Assembly (NCBI GenBank): GCA_028285385.1
Contig: JANQPR010000175.1
Coordinates: 1 to 35,828, forward strand
Reading direction: 5' to 3'
DNA: 35,828 nucleotides
Origin: Phycisphaera sp.
Lineage (GTDB): Bacteria > Planctomycetota > Phycisphaerae > Phycisphaerales > Phycisphaeraceae
The notes under the pieces were generated by a model. It searched no databases. It was not told the origin of the DNA and saw nothing but the letters and a program-made list of their open reading frames with translations. Shown here piece by piece: positions 1-8,733 of this stretch. Position 1 is the stretch's first letter, and every line of letters starts with the position of its first letter. Position numbers and translations under genes: made by a program.

Positions 1-847
1 CGTCGAACCCGACCGGCGCCGCGTCGGCGTCGGCCGCGGCGCGCTCGATCAGGCGGAACACCTCCGACGACTGATGCCCTCCCGACATCCGGTGGTGCAG
101 CGCGACCTGGAAGGCCCGGCCCGGGTGGTCGCGGTGCAGCATCGTGCCGAAGCGTTCGCCCTGGCTGGTGATGCTGTGCAGGTACCCGACGTGCACCAGG
201 GCCTTGTGCCCGGGCTCGACCACCGCTCCAACAAACGTGTCGAGCATGTGGTGTTCGCGTTGCCGCATCACGGTCATGCGCTGCATCGGCGAGGTCTGCG
301 GCGACATCAGCTCGGCGTAGCGGTAGTCGCTCTCGAGGCCGACCACCCGCAGCGGCTCGGCGTCGTCGGGCAGCTCGGCGTTGACCCGCCACACCGCTTC
401 GAAGATGTCGATGTACTCGCGGTAGCCCCACAGATTGTTCGAATAACCCCGCATCAACTCGACGGCGGCGGCGCGGTCGAACGACGGCGCGGTGACCAGA
501 CCGTTCACGAGATCGTTGTCGCGGGTCCGGACGAACTCGGTGGCGAAGACACGGACGCCCCGGTCGTGGTAAGCGGGTCCCAGCAGCGCGGCGACAAACA
601 CACAGTTCTCGCGGATGCCGTGCTCCTCGCCGAGCACGACCACGCGGTACGTTCCAAGCTTCCTGAGGACGTAGGCGTCGGCGGGTTGGCCGTGATCGAC
701 CAGGTGGGCGGCGTAGGCGGCTGGGTCCGCCTCCCGGGCCGAGACCGCATCGCTGTTGCCGGCGTCGACACGCGAACCGCAGACGGCGACCACGACCCCC
801 AAGGCCAAAGCCCACAACCCCGCACACCTCGTGCTTCGGCTACGCAT
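1..847 (-). CDS. Secreted TIKI/EreA/ChaN-superfamily protein, C-terminus cut by window edge
   Basis: This reading frame has 282 codons in the window and continues past the left edge. The start is the ATG at 847, placed by a strong ribosome site (AAAGGAG about 7 bases upstream). Residues 1-29 look like a signal peptide: Arg-rich start, hydrophobic core at about 11-22, and an A-G junction near 29/30. The motif GEEHG (73-77) after a hydrophobic strand, an acidic FATEF segment (102-106) and a later VHVGYLHS segment match the pattern of the TIKI/TraB/EreA/ChaN superfamily, whose members use Glu and His residues, often with metal. Some are hydrolases; the substrate here cannot be told. It is divergent from the next gene. 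Erythromycin-esterase-like or haem-binding ChaN-like are both possible. The fold class is a motif-level judgement and no partner gene is visible. Confidence 0.72.
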   Translation of the reverse strand, partial: MRSRSTRCAGLWALALGVVVAVCGSRVDAGNSDAVSAREADPAAYAAHLVDHGQPADAYVLRKLGTYRVVVLGEEHGIRENCVFVAALLGPAYHDRGVRVFATEFVRTRDNDLVNGLVTAPSFDRAAAVELMRGYSNNLWGYREYIDIFEAVWRVNAELPDDAEPLRVVGLESDYRYAELMSPQTSPMQRMTVMRQREHHMLDTFVGAVVEPGHKALVHVGYLHSITSQGERFGTMLHRDHPGRAFQVALHHRMSGGHQSSEVFRLIERAAADADAAPVGFD

Positions 848-1226
848 CGCCGACTCCTTTCGACCGGGAAAACAAATCGGAGCTCAAGATCAATTTTAGT
901 GCGGCGCGTGCCGAGCACAACGAAAATCAGCGGACCCGATCCGTGGGTTTCGTAGGGGTTGGCTTTCGGAGGGCGAGCTTCCGTGGGGTCGGGACAACTT
1001 CCGTCCGCTCCGATGGCCATGGGCAAGTCTGCCTTGCGGGTTCGGTCGCGGCGCATATCGGGCCGACTCATCGCCCGGGGTGGCGCAGGGCTTGTACGCC
1101 GCGGCGCCATGGGTTCTTCACTCCGGCGTGCCGTTTGATGCGAAGCTTCTCAGCCACGCTTGACTTCGGTTGTTCCGGGGCCAACGATTCGCTGCCGATT
1201 TCAATGTTGTTGTGAAAGGCATCGAG
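848..1226. other. Intergenic region between divergent genes
   Basis: These 379 bases separate two divergent genes. A relatively AT-rich patch at about 868-900 probably carries the leftward promoter, but no convincing -35/-10 pair was found. A leftward open stretch of about 57 codons ending near 1067 has no canonical start and no family signature. I see no RNA gene here. Confidence 0.5.
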
Positions 1227-1688
1227 ATGAAGCCGGTATGGACAAGACTAACGGCGTGTGCCGCGGCGGCGGTGGTGCTGCTCGGGGCCTGGTGGATGCA
1301 GGCGGAAGGCGCCGACCGCCACAGCTCTGCGACGGACGGCGAAGCCGTCACCGCTCGCCTGCGCGGCCTCGAAGCGCGCGTCACGTTGCTGGAGCAGCGC
1401 CTGGAAAACGTGGTCACGGCCTTGCACAACGACCGTAAGCACCAACCCGAGACTAGCCCCAGCGAACAACCGGCCCCCGCTGCTGTCGAGGGTCTGCCCC
1501 TCGACGTTCCAACAACCGTGCGTGGTCGCCTCCTCGAGTTGCATCCCGGCGGACGAGTCATCGAGCATGGCCGAAGCGAAGACGACGGGTACTACTGGTT
1601 CGAGGTCCGGATCGATGGCCGACTAATGGATGTGGAGATCACCGACGAGGGCGAGGTGCGGAAGAACCGCCGAACATTCTTTGATTGA
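1227..1688 (+). CDS. Small exported protein with PepSY-like C-terminal domain
   Basis: The protein has 153 residues. The start is the ATG at 1227, eight bases after GAAAGG; an upstream in-frame TTG at 1170 has no such site and would spoil the signal peptide. Residues 1-29 form a signal peptide or membrane anchor (MKPVWTRLTACAAAAVVLLG). Residues about 40-72 are a leucine- and alanine-rich helix able to form a coiled coil (LEARVTLLEQRLENVVTAL). A Pro-rich linker follows. The last 50 residues (YYWFEVRIDGRLMDVEITDE and onward) resemble PepSY-type domains, small folds often found on extracytoplasmic proteins and thought to modulate proteases. This is pattern recognition without a database match. 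A perfect hairpin lies 36 bases after the stop. Its role is unknown. Confidence 0.7.
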   Translation: MKPVWTRLTACAAAAVVLLGAWWMQAEGADRHSSATDGEAVTARLRGLEARVTLLEQRLENVVTALHNDRKHQPETSPSEQPAPAAVEGLPLDVPTTVRGRLLELHPGGRVIEHGRSEDDGYYWFEVRIDGRLMDVEITDEGEVRKNRRTFFD

Positions 1689-1724
1689 GCCCACGCCAAT
1701 GAGTGGCGAGCGAGAAACAAGTAA

Positions 1725-1753
1725 CAGGCCCACGGTGCTGTTCCGTGGGCCTG
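1725..1753. terminator. Bidirectional terminator hairpin
   Basis: An uninterrupted 11-bp stem (CAGGCCCACGG with CCGTGGGCCTG) encloses a 7-base loop. It lies between convergent genes, 36 bases after the PepSY-like gene and 84 bases after the GNAT gene. The T-rich flank is clearer when read leftward. Confidence 0.8.
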
Positions 1754-1787
1754 TCGTCTTCCCGGGTTGTCCGATCCGCGGTCGCGC

Positions 1788-1811
1788 CAGCGCGGCCTGG
1801 GCGGCGGCGAG
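1788..1811 (-). repeat. 24-bp exact match to the 3' end of ppdK
   Basis: This stretch is identical over 24 bases to 2415-2438, which encodes LAAAQAAL at the PPDK C-terminus. Here the same codons lie in a non-genic stretch just past the GNAT gene. The flanking bases do not match, so it may be a small duplicated remnant or a GC-rich coincidence. Confidence 0.5.
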
Positions 1812-1836
1812 TTGCAGATGCTCAGGCGGATTGGTC

Positions 1837-2376
1837 TCATGCAGATCGTGAGAAAACCAAGTCGCCGGGGTCATAGGAACGCAGGTCGGGCCAGCCATCG
1901 TCGGTGCGGTGGTAGCCGAGGCGCTCGACGAGGCGGATCGATCGTTCGTTGCCGGGGGTGATGCACGCCCAGAACTCGGTGACGCCGAGTTCCTGGATCA
2001 GCCAGCCCTGATACCACCGCAGGGCTTCGGAGGCGTAGCCCCGGCCCCACGAGTCGACGCCGAAGAGGTAGCCGAGCTCGGCCCGGCGATCGATCGTGGT
2101 CGTGCCGAGGGAACCGATCGCACGGCCGGTGTCAAGCCGTTTGACGCAGACGTCACGCCAGGTCTGGTGCGCAAACTCAGGACGGGGCCCGCGCGCGATT
2201 TCGGCGTAGAGCTCTTCGAGAGCGGCGATCGATGCGGGCGGCTTCTCGTTCATCGATTCGTACACCCGCGGGTCGCCCAGCGCGGAAAACAACTCGGCGC
2301 CGTGTCGCGCGGCGAGCGGCTCGTAAAAAAGCCGGTCAGACCGAAGCGGGGGGTCGGTCTGACCGGCGGTGATCAT
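1837..2376 (-). CDS. GNAT-family N-acetyltransferase (RimJ/RimL type)
   Basis: The protein has 179 residues, the usual size for a RimJ/RimL-like GNAT enzyme. These enzymes transfer acetyl from acetyl-CoA to amino groups of proteins or small molecules. It opens with the family pattern LRSDRLFYEPL (11-21). The acetyl-CoA pyrophosphate loop is seen as DSWGRGYASEAL (108-119), followed by a helix, then ITPGNERSIRLVERLGY (139-155), which corresponds to the N-x-x-S-x-x-x-x-E-x-x-G-F/Y motif. The stop lies 84 bases from the hairpin at 1725-1753. It lies downstream of ppdK on the same strand with about 30 bases between them, so read-through from ppdK is possible. The substrate cannot be deduced from context. 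Confidence 0.88.
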   Translation of the reverse strand: MITAGQTDPPLRSDRLFYEPLAARHGAELFSALGDPRVYESMNEKPPASIAALEELYAEIARGPRPEFAHQTWRDVCVKRLDTGRAIGSLGTTTIDRRAELGYLFGVDSWGRGYASEALRWYQGWLIQELGVTEFWACITPGNERSIRLVERLGYHRTDDGWPDLRSYDPGDLVFSRSA

Positions 2377-2408
2377 GGCGAGGCCCAGGGTTAGCGTCGC
2401 CGCGGCGA

Positions 2409-5156
2409 TCAGCTCAGCGCGGCCTGGGCGGCGGCGAGGCGGGCGATCGGGACGCGGAACGGCGAGCAGCTCACGTAGTGCAGCCCGACCTGGTGGCAGA
2501 ACGCGATTGACGCGGGGTCGCCGCCGTGCTCGCCGCAGATGCCGAGCTTGATGGTCTTGTTGACCGACTTGCCCTTCTGCACGCCCATGTCGACGAGCTG
2601 CCCGACGCCGGTGGTGTCCAGCGACTGGAACGGGTCCTTCTCCAGGATCTCCTGGGCGAGGTAGTCGGGCAGGAAGGTGTTCACGTCGTCGCGGCTGTAG
2701 CCGAACGTCATCTGCGTCAGGTCGTTGGTGCCGAAGCTGAAGAAGTCGGCCTCCTTGGCGACCTCGTCGGCGGTGAGCGCCGCACGGGGGATCTCGATCA
2801 TTGTGCCGATCAGAATGTCGAGCTTGCCGGCGTACTTCTTCTTGGTCTTGACCTCTTCGATGGTCTGCTCGGTGACTCGACGGAGCACGGCGAGTTCTTT
2901 CACCGTGCCGACCAGCGGGATCATGATCTCGGGCTTGGCGTCGATCTTCTTCTTCTTGCAGTTGATCGCGGCCTCGACGATCGCGGTGACCTGCATCACC
3001 AGGATCTCCGGGTACGTGATCGACAGCCGGCAGCCGCGGTGCCCGAGCATCGGGTTCGCTTCGTGCAGCATGGCGACGCGCTGCTTGACCTCGGCGGGCT
3101 TGACGCCGATCCGCTTGGCGAGCTCGGCCTGGCTCTTGGCGTCGTGCGGCACGAACTCGTGCAACGGCGGGTCGAGCAGGCGGACGGTGACGGGCAGGCC
3201 CTTCATCGCCTTGAAGATGCCTTCGAAGTCCTTGCGCTGGTACGGCAGGAGTTTCTTGAGCGCGGCCTCACGGGCGGGCTTGGAGTCGGCGAGGATCATC
3301 TCGCGCATCGCGAGGATCCGGTCACCCTCGAAGAACATGTGCTCGGTCCGGCAGAGGCCGATGCCCTGGGCGCCGAAGTCGCGGGCCCGCTTCGAGTCGG
3401 CCGGGGAGTCGGCGTTGGTGCGGATGCCCAGCGTGCGGTACTTGTCGGCCCACTTCATCACGGTGGCGAAGTCGCCGGAGAGTTTGGGCTCGACGGTGCC
3501 CAGTTCGCCGGCGTAGACCCCGCCGGTGCTGCCGTCGATCGAGAGCGTGTCCTTGCGGGTGAACGTCTTGCCGTTGACGGTGATCTTGCCGGCCTTCTCG
3601 TTGATGGCGATCTCGCCGGCGCCGGCGACGCAGCACTTGCCCCAGCCGCGGGCGACGACGGCGGCGTGTGAGGTCATGCCGCCGGTCGAGGTCAGGATGC
3701 CCGCCGCGGTGTGCATGCCGTCCACGTCTTCGGGGCTGGTCTCCTTGCGGACCAGCAACACCTTCTCGCCTTCACGGCTGCGCTCGACGGCTTCCTCGGC
3801 GGTGAAGGCGAGCCTGCCGAACGCCGCGCCCGGCGACGCGGGCAGCCCGACGGTCAGCGGCGCGGCCTTCTTCTTCGCCGCCGGGTCGAACGACGGCAGC
3901 AGCAGTTGCGTCAGGTCGTTCGGCGGGATGCGCTTCACGGCGGTCTTCTCGTCGATGAGCTTCTCCTTGACCATGTCGCAGGCGATCTTCACCGCCGCGG
4001 CACCGGTGCGCTTCCCGGTGCGGGTCTGGAGCATGTAGAACTTGCCCTTCTCGATCGTGAACTCGATGTCCTGCACGTCGCGGTAGTGCTTCTCGAGGAC
4101 CTTCTTGATGTTCATCAGCTCGGCGTGGATCTTCTTGCCGATGTTCTTGTCGGACGCGGCCTTCCACGTCCGGGGCATGTTCTCGACGGGCTCGGGCGTC
4201 CGGATGCCGGCCACGACGTCCTCGCCCTGGGCGTTGATGAGGAACTCGCCGTAGAACTTGTTCTGCCCGGTGGAGGGGTCGCGGGTGAAGGCGACGCCGG
4301 TGCCGCAGTCGTCCCCCATGTTGCCGTAGGCCATCGACTGCACGTTCACCGCGGTGCCGAGCAGCCCGAACATCTCGTTGATCTGCCGGTAGCGGATGGC
4401 GCGGGGCGTCATCCAGGAGCTGAACACGGCGGTGATGCCGAGTTCGAGCTGTTTCATCGGGTCCTGCGGGAAGGCCTTGCCGGTCTCGCGTTTGATGACT
4501 TTCTTGTAGGCGTTGCACAGGTCGATCAGGCCCTTGACGTCGACGTCGGTGTCGAGCTTGACGCCCTGCTTGGCCTTGATCTTGTCGAACTGCTCCTCGA
4601 ACGCGTGGTGGTCGACGCCCATGACGACGTCGCCGAACATATTGAGCAGGCGCCGGTAGGCGTCGTAGGCGAAACGTTCGTTGCCGGTCGCGTTGGCCAG
4701 GCCGACGACGGACTCGTCAGTGAGCCCGAGGTTCAGGACGGTGTCCATCATGCCGGGCATGGACTGGGCGGCGCCGGAGCGGACGGAGACGAGCAGCGGG
4801 TTCTTGGTGTCGCCGAACTTCTTGCCGGTTTCTTTCTCGAGCGTCTTGATCGCGGCGTGGACCTGGTCCATCAGGCCCTTGGGGAGCTTGCGGCCCTGGA
4901 CGTAGTACTGGTTGCAGCACTCGGTGGTGCAGGTGAACCCGGGCGGGACGGGCAGCCCGATGCTGGTCATGTCGGCGAGGTTCGCGCCCTTGCCGCCGAG
5001 CAGTTCCTTCTGCTTCGCGTTGCCGTCGGTCTTGGTCTTGCCGAAGTAGTAGACCATCTTGGTCTTGGGCGAGAGCTTCCCGGCCGACTTGGTCGCGGCC
5101 GACTTCTTGGTGGTGCTCTTCTTGCCGGGGCGCTTCTTGGTGGCGGTCTTGGCCAT
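2409..5156 (-). CDS. ppdK: Pyruvate, phosphate dikinase with lysine-rich N-terminal tail
   Basis: The enzyme interconverts pyruvate, ATP and phosphate with phosphoenolpyruvate, AMP and pyrophosphate, linking glycolysis and gluconeogenesis. It has 915 residues; the family is typically about 870-890. The ATG at 5156 follows AAGGA; upstream in-frame starts lack a ribosome site. The N-terminal ATP-grasp domain spans roughly 33-380. The phosphohistidine domain contains GGMTSHAAV with His497. The TIM-barrel PEP/pyruvate domain contains GHRGCRLS (705-712), [14 protein letters not shown] (807-820) and the catalytic Cys874 in CGEHGGD. All active-site signatures are intact. Residues 2-33 are an extra tail of Lys, Thr, Ala and Ser resembling histone H1-type tails. 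No PPDK regulatory protein is nearby. A promoter candidate is at 5281-5308. Confidence 0.97.
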   Translation of the reverse strand: MAKTATKKRPGKKSTTKKSAATKSAGKLSPKTKMVYYFGKTKTDGNAKQKELLGGKGANLADMTSIGLPVPPGFTCTTECCNQYYVQGRKLPKGLMDQVHAAIKTLEKETGKKFGDTKNPLLVSVRSGAAQSMPGMMDTVLNLGLTDESVVGLANATGNERFAYDAYRRLLNMFGDVVMGVDHHAFEEQFDKIKAKQGVKLDTDVDVKGLIDLCNAYKKVIKRETGKAFPQDPMKQLELGITAVFSSWMTPRAIRYRQINEMFGLLGTAVNVQSMAYGNMGDDCGTGVAFTRDPSTGQNKFYGEFLINAQGEDVVAGIRTPEPVENMPRTWKAASDKNIGKKIHAELMNIKKVLEKHYRDVQDIEFTIEKGKFYMLQTRTGKRTGAAAVKIACDMVKEKLIDEKTAVKRIPPNDLTQLLLPSFDPAAKKKAAPLTVGLPASPGAAFGRLAFTAEEAVERSREGEKVLLVRKETSPEDVDGMHTAAGILTSTGGMTSHAAVVARGWGKCCVAGAGEIAINEKAGKITVNGKTFTRKDTLSIDGSTGGVYAGELGTVEPKLSGDFATVMKWADKYRTLGIRTNADSPADSKRARDFGAQGIGLCRTEHMFFEGDRILAMREMILADSKPAREAALKKLLPYQRKDFEGIFKAMKGLPVTVRLLDPPLHEFVPHDAKSQAELAKRIGVKPAEVKQRVAMLHEANPMLGHRGCRLSITYPEILVMQVTAIVEAAINCKKKKIDAKPEIMIPLVGTVKELAVLRRVTEQTIEEVKTKKKYAGKLDILIGTMIEIPRAALTADEVAKEADFFSFGTNDLTQMTFGYSRDDVNTFLPDYLAQEILEKDPFQSLDTTGVGQLVDMGVQKGKSVNKTIKLGICGEHGGDPASIAFCHQVGLHYVSCSPFRVPIARLAAAQAALS

Positions 5157-5489
5157 CGGGTCCTTGGTCCTTCCCATGAGGGTTGTGGCGGCGGAGCGTG
5201 AAGCCCGTCGGGACGACAGGTGCGGGCACGAGGGGCGTGCCCGTGGCAGGGAGTGCTGCCGTGTCCCAACGGGGGAGCCGATAGTAGTGACTTGGAATGG
5301 GCTTGCAAAACCCGGGGCAGGGTGGCACGACCACCCGCCGGCCGCCGACCAGTTTGGGCCATCCCGAGGCACCCCACCGCCCAGACATTTCCGTTGTGAT
5401 ATGGACGCCCCGGCATATCCTGAACCCAGGAGTTGAGCCTAGAAATCCAGGCTGAACCCGGACGACTCTGGCCGCTTTTTGGTCCCACC
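5157..5489. other. Divergent promoter region of ppdK and the PhyH gene
   Basis: These 333 bases hold the probable ppdK promoter (5281-5308) and a leader of about 118 bases. On the rightward strand an AGGAG directly abuts an in-frame TTG at 5433, which could be an upstream start for the dioxygenase but has no spacer. No RNA gene or repeat was seen. Confidence 0.5.
5281..5308 (-). promoter_or_regulatory. Candidate sigma70-type promoter of ppdK
   Basis: Read leftward, TTGCAA (5308-5303) is followed by 16 bases and then TACTAT (5286-5281), each four of six to consensus. Transcription would begin near 5274, leaving a leader of about 118 bases before the ppdK start. Confidence 0.45.
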
Positions 5490-6314
5490 ATGCCCGCCTC
5501 AAACCCCGCCTACGACCCCGCCCTCTACCACCCGACCCGGGCCGCGCACGTCTTGCCCGGCCCCGAAACCGTGGACGACGACGCCTTGGCGTTCTACCGC
5601 GAGCAGGGTTACCTCGCCGTTGCCCACGTGCTCTCGCCCGATGAGGTCGCCGACGAAATCGAACGCGTCGAGGATCTCGCGGCCGGCGAGATCGATGACT
5701 ACGACGGCGTCCAGCTCGATCAACACGTCGCGGACAACCAGGCCCACGCCGCCAGTGACCGCGTCCGCAAGCTCTGGCTCTCGGGCGAAGAAGGCCGCCG
5801 CTTCGGCCTGCCCGTGGACCACCCCACCATCCTCGGCATCGTCGGCCGGTTAATGAGCGGCAACACGCCGGCGCTCTTCCAGACCATGGCCCTGCTCAAA
5901 CCCCCGCGCGGCGGCGGCGAGAAGCCCTGGCACCAGGACCACGCCTATTTCGACGTCCCGCTCGAGGACCGCATCGTCGGCGTATGGATCGCTCTCGACG
6001 CCGCCACCGTCGCCAACGGCTGCATGCAGCTCTTGCCCGGCCAACACCGCGACGGACCCGTTGTGCACTTCAAACGCCGCGATTGGCAGATCTGTGACGC
6101 CAACATCCTCGGTCAAACCTCTGTTGCCGCCGAGTTGCCGCCGGGGGCCGCGTTGTTTTTTGACTCGCTCCTACCCCACGGCACGCCGACCAACGACTCG
6201 GAACAACGCCGGCGCGCGATGCAGTTCCACTACGCGCCCGCAGACGCCGCCTCCTGGACCCCCGAGCAACGGATGGAGATCTTCGGCAGCGAAGGTCGGG
6301 GCGTGAGTTGCTGA
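5490..6314 (+). CDS. Phytanoyl-CoA dioxygenase (PhyH) family protein
   Basis: The protein has 274 residues from the ATG at 5490. PhyH enzymes are Fe(II)/2-oxoglutarate oxygenases that hydroxylate varied small substrates. The facial triad is visible: His148 and Asp150 in PWHQDHAYFD, and the distal His230 in DSLLPHGTPTND. The Arg cluster at 240-242 before MQFHY fits the 2-oxoglutarate-binding position. The N-terminal DALAFYREQGYLAV (31-44) is the usual family opening. An upstream TTG at 5433 abuts AGGAG and would add 19 residues with no family counterpart, so the ATG is preferred although its ribosome site is weak. The gene converges with the C39 peptidase gene, 40 bases away. The substrate is unknown. 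Confidence 0.9.
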   Translation: MPASNPAYDPALYHPTRAAHVLPGPETVDDDALAFYREQGYLAVAHVLSPDEVADEIERVEDLAAGEIDDYDGVQLDQHVADNQAHAASDRVRKLWLSGEEGRRFGLPVDHPTILGIVGRLMSGNTPALFQTMALLKPPRGGGEKPWHQDHAYFDVPLEDRIVGVWIALDAATVANGCMQLLPGQHRDGPVVHFKRRDWQICDANILGQTSVAAELPPGAALFFDSLLPHGTPTNDSEQRRRAMQFHYAPADAASWTPEQRMEIFGSEGRGVSC

Positions 6315-6354
6315 CCAGCCGTCGTCCTGCGCGAAGGCCCTTGCTCGTAGTCGC

Positions 6355-7161
6355 TTACCCGTCGATCTCGTAGAAGAAGATCACCTGCCCGGTGAAGTAC
6401 GCGGCGAAGGTGTCCCAGTTCATCACCATGTGGCCGTCGACCGGGTCGACCAGGCGCACACTCTTCGGCGACGCGCGGAGCAGCGTCACCATGTGCCGAC
6501 GCGTCGGCTCGTACTGCAACGGCGTCAGGGCCGGCGTCGGGATCTTCTCCAGCTCGTCCACCTCGACCTCGACCAACGCCGCGCCGAACCGGCTGCCGTG
6601 CAGCTTGCGCTGCAGGCCGTCGAGCGCGCGGACCGTCGTCGAACCGCGTCCCGGCCGGGTTTTGGTCAGCTCGGCCATCTCCGCCTCGGTCGCCGGTAGT
6701 CCCAGCCGCCGCAGCGCCGTCGCCGACGCCGCGGGGACGCACGAGTAGTCCTGCGACTGCATCACGTCGCCCCGGCCGGTGGTCTGCCCGAGCACCTGCG
6801 TCGGGGTCTGCTGCAGCATCCACGCCCCGCCGTTCACGAAGTACACCGCGCCCAGCAGCATCGCCCAGCCAACCACCGCCTTCTGCCGCAGCCGATCACT
6901 CCGCGCCCAGGCCACGCCCAGGATCACCATGAACGCCGGCACCGCCGCCACGCCCTCCACCCTGGCCAGCAACGGCACCGGCAGCACGTGCACCGCCACC
7001 GACGGGTGACGCGTCAGATACGTCAACCCGATCAGGAGCGCCGCGCCAGCCAACACCCCCGCCCGCGCGATCGCCGCCGAGGACTGACCGCACCGCTGCC
7101 CGACGCACCAGCCGGCCGCCGTCAGCATCGCCATCAGCAGAAACCAATACACCTCTTCCAC
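6355..7161 (-). CDS. Membrane protein with C39-family cysteine peptidase domain
   Basis: The protein has 268 residues. The start is the GTG at 7161, six bases after GGGGAG. The N-terminal half has four hydrophobic segments (about 4-20, 33-50, 66-86 and 95-113), so it sits in the inner membrane. From about 130 onward it matches the C39/papain-like pattern: a Gln in MQSQDYSC before Cys141, His223 in TRRHMVTLL, and an Asp in VRLVDPVDG (239 or 242). In C39 proteins this triad cleaves double-glycine leaders, but stand-alone members exist with other roles. No ABC exporter and no Gly-Gly peptide gene is seen nearby, so a bacteriocin function cannot be claimed. The first hydrophobic helix follows the start almost directly. 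Confidence 0.82.
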   Translation of the reverse strand: MEEVYWFLLMAMLTAAGWCVGQRCGQSSAAIARAGVLAGAALLIGLTYLTRHPSVAVHVLPVPLLARVEGVAAVPAFMVILGVAWARSDRLRQKAVVGWAMLLGAVYFVNGGAWMLQQTPTQVLGQTTGRGDVMQSQDYSCVPAASATALRRLGLPATEAEMAELTKTRPGRGSTTVRALDGLQRKLHGSRFGAALVEVEVDELEKIPTPALTPLQYEPTRRHMVTLLRASPKSVRLVDPVDGHMVMNWDTFAAYFTGQVIFFYEIDG

Positions 7162-7382
7162 GACGGACTCCCCGCGCCGGCCTGCGGAACCACGACTCGG
7201 GTTCCTCGTCTTGTTCTCTGGCCTGCTCCGCCCGCCGCCCCGCGGTAACCGAACCGGACGCACCGCTCCCGCCGCACAACCCGCACACGCGTCACGCCCG
7301 CCGTTTGGCTCAACCGGCGCGGAACGGTTCCAAGTTGGGGCAACACGCCCCTGATTCACTTGCCAAAGAAAGAGCCTGAGCA

Positions 7383-7439
7383 CTCGCGAGCCGGCGACCG
7401 TGTCGACGTGTTCCGTGGTCACAGTCCACGGCTCGCGAG
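7383..7439. repeat. Inverted repeat with nested hairpin
   Basis: CTCGCGAGCC at 7383-7392 is exactly complementary to GGCTCGCGAG at 7430-7439. An alternative stem, CCGTGG (7413-7418) with CCACGG (7426-7431), overlaps the right arm by two bases. CTCGCGAG is also its own reverse complement, so the two copies are direct repeats as well. Confidence 0.65.
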
Positions 7440-7936
7440 CGCCGGCCCCCGCGTTCGGACGGGACTCTTCGGGGTGTAACGCGGGATGGCGGAGGCGCCC
7501 GGCGGGCGACATGGTGAGTCGGTCGCGGCGGGAACAGTGAGGGAACTCGAAGCCCGGGTCACTGAACCGGCCGCCGTCGCAAGACCACGCCACACAAGCC
7601 CGGGCACGTCAACATCCATCCGGCGAGGCACCGCCCCACCCGCCGCGCTCCCCGCGGGGGCACCGGCTCTACCCGGGGGCGGAAGCGCACGACCGTGCGC
7701 AGAAACTCGCAGTTGCGAGGCGTTCATAGCCGCCCCGGTGACCTACGGCGTGTCGCTGCGGTGGGTGTTGATCGTCCTCGTCCGCTTCTGGCACGGCGCG
7801 CTCAAGGCGACGCGAGTCGAGCGGCGTGAACAACCACCCACAAGCCTAGACCCCGCGTACGGATGCGGGGCTCTGTCGTTCAACTCCGGCGACTCCCCGG
7901 AAGCCAAACCGTCGACGGCAAGAATCATGCGGGTAC

Positions 7937-7961
7937 CACACCTCGCCGCAGGCGGTGTGTG
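7937..7961. repeat. 11-bp stem-loop
   Basis: Bases 7937-7947 pair with 7951-7961 around a 3-base loop with a single mismatch and one G-T pair. It lies 96 bases past the DUF3267 stop and could end that transcript, although no T-run follows on either strand. Confidence 0.5.
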
Positions 7962-8056
7962 CGGGACGTGATCCAATCAACCGTACACATCACGCTTCGC
8001 GTGGAGTGTGGCCCCCGGCCCCAACCGAGTCGAACGGGCGGGCCTTGGTGGCGCGC

Positions 8057-8665
8057 CTACGGATTTCGGGTGGCCGCGTTAGACGCGCACCACCACGTGT
8101 GCCACCCGTGGTTTCGTAGCTGCGTGTTCCGTGGCACCTGCTTGGCAACTCGCAGGAACGTCAACCAGTCGCCGACGCACGTTGCGGTGTGAATCGTGAA
8201 CATCAACGCCAGGATCGGACGTCGGGGCGGATCGACGACCGGAACCAAGCCGATTAGCGTGGTGGTGAAAACGATGAACGGCATGGCCAGGACGAGAAGA
8301 AGACGATCCCGGGGGACCGGCGCGTCGTAGGCGACGTAGCACACGCCGCGGCTCAGCCAGATGCCGAAAACCATGTCCGGCGAAGCCAGGCTCCCCGGGA
8401 AGGCCAGGCCGTGGATCAGTTCGTGGACCGGGATCATGGCCGCGAGAAACAGCAAGAACGCGACGAGCATCGGCGGGTCGGCCCGTAGCGTCTCGGCAGA
8501 CCCGAACAACAACACGACCGAAAGCGCTACCAACGGCCCGGACAAGACGATCGCCTGCAAAGCGAACCGCGTGGGCGAGGGTTCGGCCAGCCGGCGCCAA
8601 GGCGAGCCGGCGGCGGCGGGATCGAAGTCGTTGCCCGGCGGGATGGGTCCCACGTGCAGCTTCAT
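8057..8665 (-). CDS. DUF3267-type membrane zinc metalloprotease-like protein
   Basis: The protein has 202 residues. It contains HELIH (81-85), the HExxH zinc-binding pair with its general-base Glu, preceded by a hydrophobic segment (about 66-80) and followed by GLAFP, the arrangement typical of DUF3267 putative zincins. Further hydrophobic segments lie at about 36-54, 120-143 and 150-165, so it is an integral inner-membrane protein with an intramembrane-type active site. The start codon at 8665 has no strong ribosome site. The gene lies 68 bases downstream of sucD on the same strand and may be read with it. Its substrate is unknown. The C-terminal tail (NHGWHTWWCASNAATRNP) carries extra His, Cys and Trp residues. 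Confidence 0.83.
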   Translation of the reverse strand: MKLHVGPIPPGNDFDPAAAGSPWRRLAEPSPTRFALQAIVLSGPLVALSVVLLFGSAETLRADPPMLVAFLLFLAAMIPVHELIHGLAFPGSLASPDMVFGIWLSRGVCYVAYDAPVPRDRLLLVLAMPFIVFTTTLIGLVPVVDPPRRPILALMFTIHTATCVGDWLTFLRVAKQVPRNTQLRNHGWHTWWCASNAATRNP

Positions 8666-8733
8666 CGCATGGAACTATGCGCGCGATCATCCGGCGGCGT
8701 GACGGCCTCCGAACCCGTTTGCGGGGGACCGGA

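Larger units (their letters stand above)
7162..8056. other. 895-bp gene-free region rich in inverted repeats
   Basis: No reading frame here has convincing protein character; the longest (7486-7971, rightward) lacks any family pattern and has no ribosome site. The region holds several hairpins: a 10-bp inverted repeat at 7383-7439, CCCCGC/GCGGGG at 7851-7870, an 11-bp stem at 7937-7961 and CACGC/GCGTG at 7991-8003. I searched for tRNA, tmRNA, SRP RNA and RNase P signatures by eye and found none. It may be an unrecognised structured RNA, a decayed gene or plain spacer. Confidence 0.5.

Noticed and set aside
74..955. Long rightward frame opposite the first gene
   Set aside because: It mirrors the leftward TIKI/EreA-like gene, which has a signal peptide, family motifs and a good ribosome site; the mirror has none.
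943..1215. Possible gene or transposase remnant between the first two genes
   Set aside because: Rightward frame has no ribosome site. The leftward open stretch ending near 1067 has a Lys/Arg-rich end but no start and no transposase motif that I could name.
3711..5201. 496-codon rightward frame antisense to ppdK
   Set aside because: GC-rich shadow with Val/Leu/Gly/Asp-rich text typical of antisense frames; ppdK has every catalytic motif.
6355..7161. Bacteriocin export system around the C39 peptidase
   Set aside because: No ABC transporter domain, no double-Gly leader peptide gene and no modification enzyme nearby.
7486..7971. 161-codon rightward frame in the gene-free region
   Set aside because: No ribosome site, no domain, low-complexity Pro/Ala/Arg text; composition does not resemble the neighbouring coding DNA.
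7980..8046. tRNA-like or tmRNA-like end with a TTCGA core
   Set aside because: Read leftward, GTTCGACTC is present, but the five-base T-stem does not pair and no acceptor stem or anticodon arm is found.
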